A stretch of 64,000 bases of DNA from Abditibacterium sp. (GTDB lineage: Bacteria; Armatimonadota; Abditibacteriia; Abditibacteriales; Abditibacteriaceae). A program made the position numbers and the translations under genes. The notes below the pieces were generated by a model. The model worked only from the letters and a program-made list of their open reading frames with translations. It had not been told where the DNA came from and ran no database searches. This document shows, piece by piece, positions 59,991-64,000 of the stretch (positions are counted from its first letter, which is position 1; every line of letters begins with the position of its first letter). The stretch is taken from positions 1-64,000 of the forward strand of contig JAUJNG010000018.1 of assembly GCA_030448265.1 (NCBI GenBank), read 5' to 3'.

Positions 59991-60158
59991 CTAATTCTCC
60001 TCCAACAGCTTCAATAATTCGCGCCGCAGATTTTCGAGCATTTCGCCATCGCGCGCCGCATCGAAAGCGTGTTTTTCGGCTTCGTCGCCTTGCGGCGCGA
60101 GTTCTGCGAGCGGCAAATCCGCCCATTGTCCGGTGAAAAGCGTGACTGGTCGTGCCAT
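59991..60158 (-). CDS. Chimeric 55-aa ORF: isomerase start joined to HIT-like end
   Basis: Residues 1-21 ([20 protein letters not shown]) are identical to the start of the isomerase at 59317, and the DNA upstream to about 60212 matches too. Residues 22-55 ([20 protein letters not shown], then a helical end) match the C terminus of the HIT protein at 61644 ([20 protein letters not shown]). It probably uses a duplicated isomerase promoter and may now mainly serve to drive the membrane-protein gene 1 base downstream. A stable product is doubtful. Confidence 0.72.
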   Translation of the reverse strand: MARPVTLFTGQWADLPLAELAPQGDEAEKHAFDAARDGEMLENLRRELLKLLEEN

Positions 60159-60273
60159 AAACTGATTGTCTGCTTGATTTTGAGGTGTCGCGTCCTATTT
60201 TGGCAAATGGGCGCAGGTTTTTAAGTCGGCCACACCCATAGCACACCACAAAAAAATTGAAGACACTGGAGAA

Positions 60274-61647
60274 ATGCAACCTTCCCTTTTTCGTTTTCTG
60301 CTGCTGCCGGCGATTGCGATGGCCTTTTCGGGCTGCAATCGGGCGCAAAACGCCGCCGATCCCAGCCCGTTTGCGGCTCAAGCGGCGGACGCTTCGACGC
60401 CGGCAGGCGCCGCTTTCAGCGCGCGCATGGAGACTCTGGACAAAAGCGGCGATTTCCAGAGCATGGTCGCGGCGGCGCAGGTGCGACTCGCCAGCGATGC
60501 GAATGACCAGAGCGCGCGTTACGCTCTGGCGCTCGGCAGCTTTTATAACGGCGATTTCGCGCTCGCGGCGAAGGAGTGGGAAACTTTGACCGCGACGCCG
60601 GCTTACTCGCAAAACGCCGAGGTGCTCGAATTTTTGCGCGTGGCGCAGTTTCTCTCCGGCAAATACGCGGGCCAGAGATTCCAGCCGGTTCACTCCGTCC
60701 CAGGCGATGTCGCCGCGCAAAGCGAGCAGTGGCGCGCTCAAGGCGCGGCCTTGATCGCAGCCAAAAAATACGACGAAATCGAAAAAGTCGCCGCGCAGCA
60801 AACCCAGAATCCCACCATAATGAGCGATGGCGGCTGGACTCTGGCGCCATTCTATGTGGGACTTTGGGAAGGCACAACCGACTCGAAAACCGACGCGCAG
60901 TGGCAGCCCAAGCACGCGCAGATCGAGGCATGGCACGCGGCGCGTCCCAACTCACAGCTCGCGCGGATTTGCCTGGCGCGTTCGTGGACAAACGGCGCCT
61001 GGACGGCGCGCGGCAGCGAGTTCGCCAACAAAGTTTCGCGTCAGGCCTGGCAAACGGTCGAAGAACGCCAGCAAAAAGCGGCGCCGATTTACCAGAAACT
61101 GCTGGGCGAAAAAGTGACGACACCGCTGCTTTATGCGGCGGCGCAGCGTTTCGGGCGTCTGGGCGGCGCGGCGCGCGAGTGGCATGACGAACTTTTCGCC
61201 CGCGCCACTGCTCAGTTTCCCACCTACACCGATTTTTACCGCGAACGCGCCATTTATCTGCTGCCGCGCTGGGACGGCGCCCCTGGTGAATGGGAAAAAG
61301 ATCTTCAGAAATCCGCCGACGCCGAAGCGGGGCGTGCGGGTGCGGACGCGGGCGATCAGCTTTACGCGCGCGTGGTGTGGGGACAGACCGAATACTACGG
61401 CACCATGGCGGGCCGCACCAAAATTGATTGGCCGCGCACCAAACGCGGCTTCGACTCGATTCTGGCGCGAAATCCGAACTCCCTTTCGGCGGCCACGATT
61501 TATATGCGCCTCCGCTACCAACACGGTGAATCAACCAAAGCGCGCGAATTGTTGCAGATCGTGGGTGGACGCGCCGAAACCAAAGCCTGGGAGTCGCCGC
61601 GTGACTTTGCTGAGGCGCGCATCAATATCTTGCGACTGCTGCCTTAA
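60274..61647 (+). CDS. TPR-like helical lipoprotein
   Basis: 457 aa. Lipobox FSGC (Cys 20). The body is made of helical pairs that read like TPRs: QSARYALALGSFYNGDFALA, LRVAQFLSGKYAGQRFQPVH, AALIAAKKYDEIEKVAAQQT, with a second half resembling DUF4034-type proteins (AAREWHDELFARATAQFPTY, FYRERAIYLLPRWDGAPGEW). Cell-envelope attached; partner unknown. Its stop overlaps the end of the convergent HIT gene by 4 bases. Confidence 0.72.
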   Translation: MQPSLFRFLLLPAIAMAFSGCNRAQNAADPSPFAAQAADASTPAGAAFSARMETLDKSGDFQSMVAAAQVRLASDANDQSARYALALGSFYNGDFALAAKEWETLTATPAYSQNAEVLEFLRVAQFLSGKYAGQRFQPVHSVPGDVAAQSEQWRAQGAALIAAKKYDEIEKVAAQQTQNPTIMSDGGWTLAPFYVGLWEGTTDSKTDAQWQPKHAQIEAWHAARPNSQLARICLARSWTNGAWTARGSEFANKVSRQAWQTVEERQQKAAPIYQKLLGEKVTTPLLYAAAQRFGRLGGAAREWHDELFARATAQFPTYTDFYRERAIYLLPRWDGAPGEWEKDLQKSADAEAGRAGADAGDQLYARVVWGQTEYYGTMAGRTKIDWPRTKRGFDSILARNPNSLSAATIYMRLRYQHGESTKARELLQIVGGRAETKAWESPRDFAEARINILRLLP

Positions 61648-62114
61648 ATTTCGCCGTTCTGCCCTTCCAATGCGCCACGCAGATGACGGACGAGTTCCCC
61701 ATCGCGCGCCGCATCGAACGCGTATTTTTCGGCTTCGTCGCCCTGCGGCATGACCAGCCACACCGGTTTTGTCGGCTCGCTTTCGCTCAATTGACGCGGG
61801 AAAAGATGAAAATGAAGGTGCGGCGCGAGGTTGCCCAAACTTTCGACGTTCATTTTGTGCGGTTTTACTACGTTTGCCACCGCTTCGGAAACCAGAGCCA
61901 TTTCGCGCAGAAACTCAAAACGAAGGTCGCGCGGCAAATCTTCCAGATCGGGCGCGGGATGTTTGCACAAAAACAGCGTGTAGCCGCGAAAAAACTGGTT
62001 GTCGCCCAGAACGGCGTAGCCGGTGGGAAATTCGGCCAGAAAAGCGGGGTGAGCGCCGCTCTGGATTTGCGCGATGCGGCGGCAAATGTCGCAGTCGGAG
62101 GGATGTTTCGCCAT
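61644..62114 (-). CDS. HIT-family protein
   Basis: 156 aa from MAKHPSDCDICRRIAQIQSG; the frame upstream to 62342 is non-coding. CDICRRI is a partial zinc site. The histidine triad is LAPHLHFHLFPRQ. The family hydrolyses nucleotidyl-phosphoramidates, dinucleoside polyphosphates or nucleotidylylated proteins. The C-terminal [20 protein letters not shown] is repeated in the chimeric ORF at 59991. Confidence 0.88.
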   Translation of the reverse strand: MAKHPSDCDICRRIAQIQSGAHPAFLAEFPTGYAVLGDNQFFRGYTLFLCKHPAPDLEDLPRDLRFEFLREMALVSEAVANVVKPHKMNVESLGNLAPHLHFHLFPRQLSESEPTKPVWLVMPQGDEAEKYAFDAARDGELVRHLRGALEGQNGEI

Positions 62115-62361
62115 GAGCGCCAGTTTAAACCGGCCCCGAAACGTCGGGCAGGAACGGCCAAAATGCTGCCACTGTTGCCCTCGCGCGGCGATGCGGGGTA
62201 AAATCTCCCCAAGCGTGTTTCCGTGAAGAAACGTGCCAAGCCAACAGAAGAAAAATTGGCGCTGCCGCACTTTGTTTTTGGCTCCCAGTCGTTTTGACCC
62301 CTTGAAATCATGGGCCGAAAACGATTCGATTTTTAATTTCAAGAAGATTCTCCCCGAGGTT

Positions 62362-63903
62362 ATGTCTATGCTCGATAGTCGTTTGGCTGTTTCTGCGCTT
62401 CGCGGCGCCCTGCTCCTTCCCCTGCTCGCTGCGCTGCAACCTGCGGCTCGCGCCGATGTTTACCACGCCGTCGCTGCGGGCGAGACGCTCGCGACGGTCG
62501 CCACCAAATACCGCGTTTCGACCGACCAACTGCGCGCCGCCAACAAGCTTCAGGACGGCGATTCGGCTGCTCTGGGCGCCATGCTGCTGCGCGTTCCCAC
62601 CGACGGCAATCAAGTTTCGACCACAACCCCCCGCAAAAATGCGGCGGCCCACGTTTCCGAGGGTGGTTTCGGCGCCAACACGCTGTTTTCTGCGCCGAGC
62701 GCGACGCGGGGCACAGGCACCATCGGCAAAACCCTGATGGAAACCGTGCGCGAGGGCGACACCTGGGACGCCATCGCGCTGCGCTATCGCGCGGCGGGCC
62801 ATGACGTTTCGGTTGACGCGCTCAAACGCCGCAACAACTGGGCGGAACTGCCCGCTCCTGGCGGCACCGTCATCGTTCCCCTGGGCCAGGTTTCCTACGC
62901 CGCGCCCGCGCAAAACGCTTTCGCGCCGCGCATCGCCACCAACACGCCCGCTTCGCGGCGCACTTCGGTGGCGGCTTCGGCGCAAACCGTGCCGTCGGGA
63001 ACGCCGCGCTCGCTCGGCGGCGGCGTGGTCGCTTCGGGTGAACTCGATTTGCCCTTCGCCAAAGATGCTTCCTCGAACGCAGCGCCGGTTTTTCGCGCTT
63101 CGTCGGCGCCGCGCCGTGGCGGGCTGTCGTCGCGCGGCGGTTTCGGCCAGATGGCGCGCAGCGCACAGGGCGGCGAAGTGCGAATTTTGACGCCCAACGA
63201 AGAAGCCAGCGCCCCACCGGCGGCTTCGCCCCGCGTGGCCGTCAATCAGGCGGCGGCACGATCCTCTTCGATTATCCGTGTCGCCATCGTGACCGGAACC
63301 GGCGCGCGCATCCGCCGTTTGCCCCAGGCCAGCGCCTGGACGCTTTATAAGTGCGCCAAAGGCGTTCAACTCGCAGTTTTGAAGCAGTCCGGCCCCTGGT
63401 CGGCGGTTTTGATGAGCGACCGCTCCACCGGCTGGCTACCCACCAAATACCTCAAAATCACCAACGACACCCGTGACGTTCCCTTTCAAATCGCCACCAA
63501 CGACCCTGGCGGCAGCGTGGGCAGCTACTCACGCACCTACGCGGGCGAAAACCCCATGGTTGCCCAGGCGCTGCGCTGGCTGGGCACGCCCTATCGCTAC
63601 GGCGGCACTTCGCGGCGCGGCATCGACTGCTCGGCCCTGGTGCAGACCGCTTTCGCCAGCCAAGGCTATCGCCTGCCGCGCACGTCGGCACAGCAATCCA
63701 AAGTCGGCATGACGGTCGAACCTTCCAATCTGCGCGCCGGCGACCGGCTCTATTTTTCGGCTTCGGGCACGCGCGTCGATCACACCGGCATCTACATGGG
63801 CGACGGGCTTTTCGTCCACGCTTCGGGTTCGGGCCGCCAGGTGATGGTTTCCAACCTCTTCACGCCGCGCAACTGGAACATTTTCGTGTGGGCCAAGCGT
63901 TAA
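62362..63903 (+). CDS. LysM-SH3-NlpC/P60 peptidoglycan endopeptidase
   Basis: 513 aa from the ATG at 62362 (gaggt upstream). Signal (1-28, ending ARA). LysM 1 (about 30-75: YHAVAAGETLATVATKYRVS). LysM 2 (about 125-180: VREGDTWDAIALRYRAAG). Linker with low complexity. SH3-like domain (about 305-365: GTGARIRRLPQASAWTLYKC, PWSAVLMSDRSTGWLPTKYL). NlpC/P60 (about 395-510) with Cys 423 (DCSALV), His 474 (DHTGIYMG) and His 486 (FVHASG). It cuts cross-link or stem peptides outside the membrane. Complements the amidase at 21.6 kb. Confidence 0.94.
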   Translation: MSMLDSRLAVSALRGALLLPLLAALQPAARADVYHAVAAGETLATVATKYRVSTDQLRAANKLQDGDSAALGAMLLRVPTDGNQVSTTTPRKNAAAHVSEGGFGANTLFSAPSATRGTGTIGKTLMETVREGDTWDAIALRYRAAGHDVSVDALKRRNNWAELPAPGGTVIVPLGQVSYAAPAQNAFAPRIATNTPASRRTSVAASAQTVPSGTPRSLGGGVVASGELDLPFAKDASSNAAPVFRASSAPRRGGLSSRGGFGQMARSAQGGEVRILTPNEEASAPPAASPRVAVNQAAARSSSIIRVAIVTGTGARIRRLPQASAWTLYKCAKGVQLAVLKQSGPWSAVLMSDRSTGWLPTKYLKITNDTRDVPFQIATNDPGGSVGSYSRTYAGENPMVAQALRWLGTPYRYGGTSRRGIDCSALVQTAFASQGYRLPRTSAQQSKVGMTVEPSNLRAGDRLYFSASGTRVDHTGIYMGDGLFVHASGSGRQVMVSNLFTPRNWNIFVWAKR

Positions 63904-63919
63904 ATCGCTTCCGATTTCC

Positions 63920-63953
63920 AAAAGCCGCAGATTTTTAGAATCTGCGGCTTTTT
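63920..63953 (+). terminator. Intrinsic terminator
   Basis: A 14-bp stem (63920-63933 with 63939-63952) and T run after the NlpC/P60 gene. Confidence 0.88.
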
Positions 63954-64000
63954 GTTTTGTCTTGGCCCCTCCGCGCCATTATCGCTAACCTTAAAGCGCG

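Overview
The window looks like chromosomal DNA of a GC-rich (roughly 58%), diderm, free-living bacterium. It carries DUF1559 prepilin-like proteins with the H-X9-DG signature, an SLH-domain outer-membrane barrel, AMIN and copper-amine-oxidase-N type stalk domains on an amidase and on a glycosidase, and many lipoproteins. That mix suggests Armatimonadota or the related Abditibacteriota; this is inference from gene content only. No tRNA, rRNA, CRISPR array or intact insertion sequence was seen.

Layout. 0.2-3.7 kb: beta-carbonic anhydrase, a spore-photoproduct-lyase-like radical SAM protein, and an sbtA-sbtB bicarbonate-transport pair. 3.7-5 kb: a winged-helix regulator and a PIN toxin-antitoxin (TA) pair. 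5-11.7 kb: a polysaccharide locus (Asp-box propeller lipoprotein, alginate-lyase-family protein, DUF1559 protein plus a wrecked copy, and a GntR/LacI-type regulator). 11.7-14.8 kb: a second, damaged copy of the regulator/TA segment, split by a 1.3-kb insert holding a uxaC 3' remnant and a phosphotransferase gene. 15.8-26 kb: a housekeeping run with gap, pgk, tpiA, a cell-wall amidase, GerMN lipoprotein, murI, rph and an XTP pyrophosphatase. 26-30.7 kb: two addiction cassettes, each joined to a 3' relic of fusA, several repeats, and an AT-rich two-gene cassette (67-aa protein plus SDH/Clp-fold protease) behind a perfect 67-bp palindrome. 30.8-40.9 kb: fusA, rpsG and rpsL lie in the usual order on the minus strand, but about 7 kb of TA loci, Uma2, pseudopilin and DnaJ genes separate fusA from rpsG. 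41-48.8 kb: HsdR_N-like nuclease, frameshifted PIN/Phd pair, ribosomal protein S1, HigBA, polA. 48.9-54.2 kb: SLH porin, a large stalk-domain glycosidase, a small secreted protein. 54.5-64 kb: greA and a greA relic, a MerR-thioredoxin fusion, sugar isomerases, a chimeric small ORF, a HIT protein, and a LysM-SH3-NlpC/P60 peptidase.

How it fits together. The core genes serve lower glycolysis, translation, wall turnover and replication. The accessory genes are dominated by about ten type II TA loci or remnants in 64 kb, nearly all with 4-bp start/stop overlaps. The most distinctive feature is scattered duplicated gene ends (fusA twice, greA, the winged-helix regulator three times, an isomerase start joined to a HIT-like end, uxaC), often next to TA cassettes or palindromes. 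This points to repeated local recombination or cassette insertion. A poly-G/poly-C hairpin at 2.24-2.41 kb may be a sequencing or assembly artefact.
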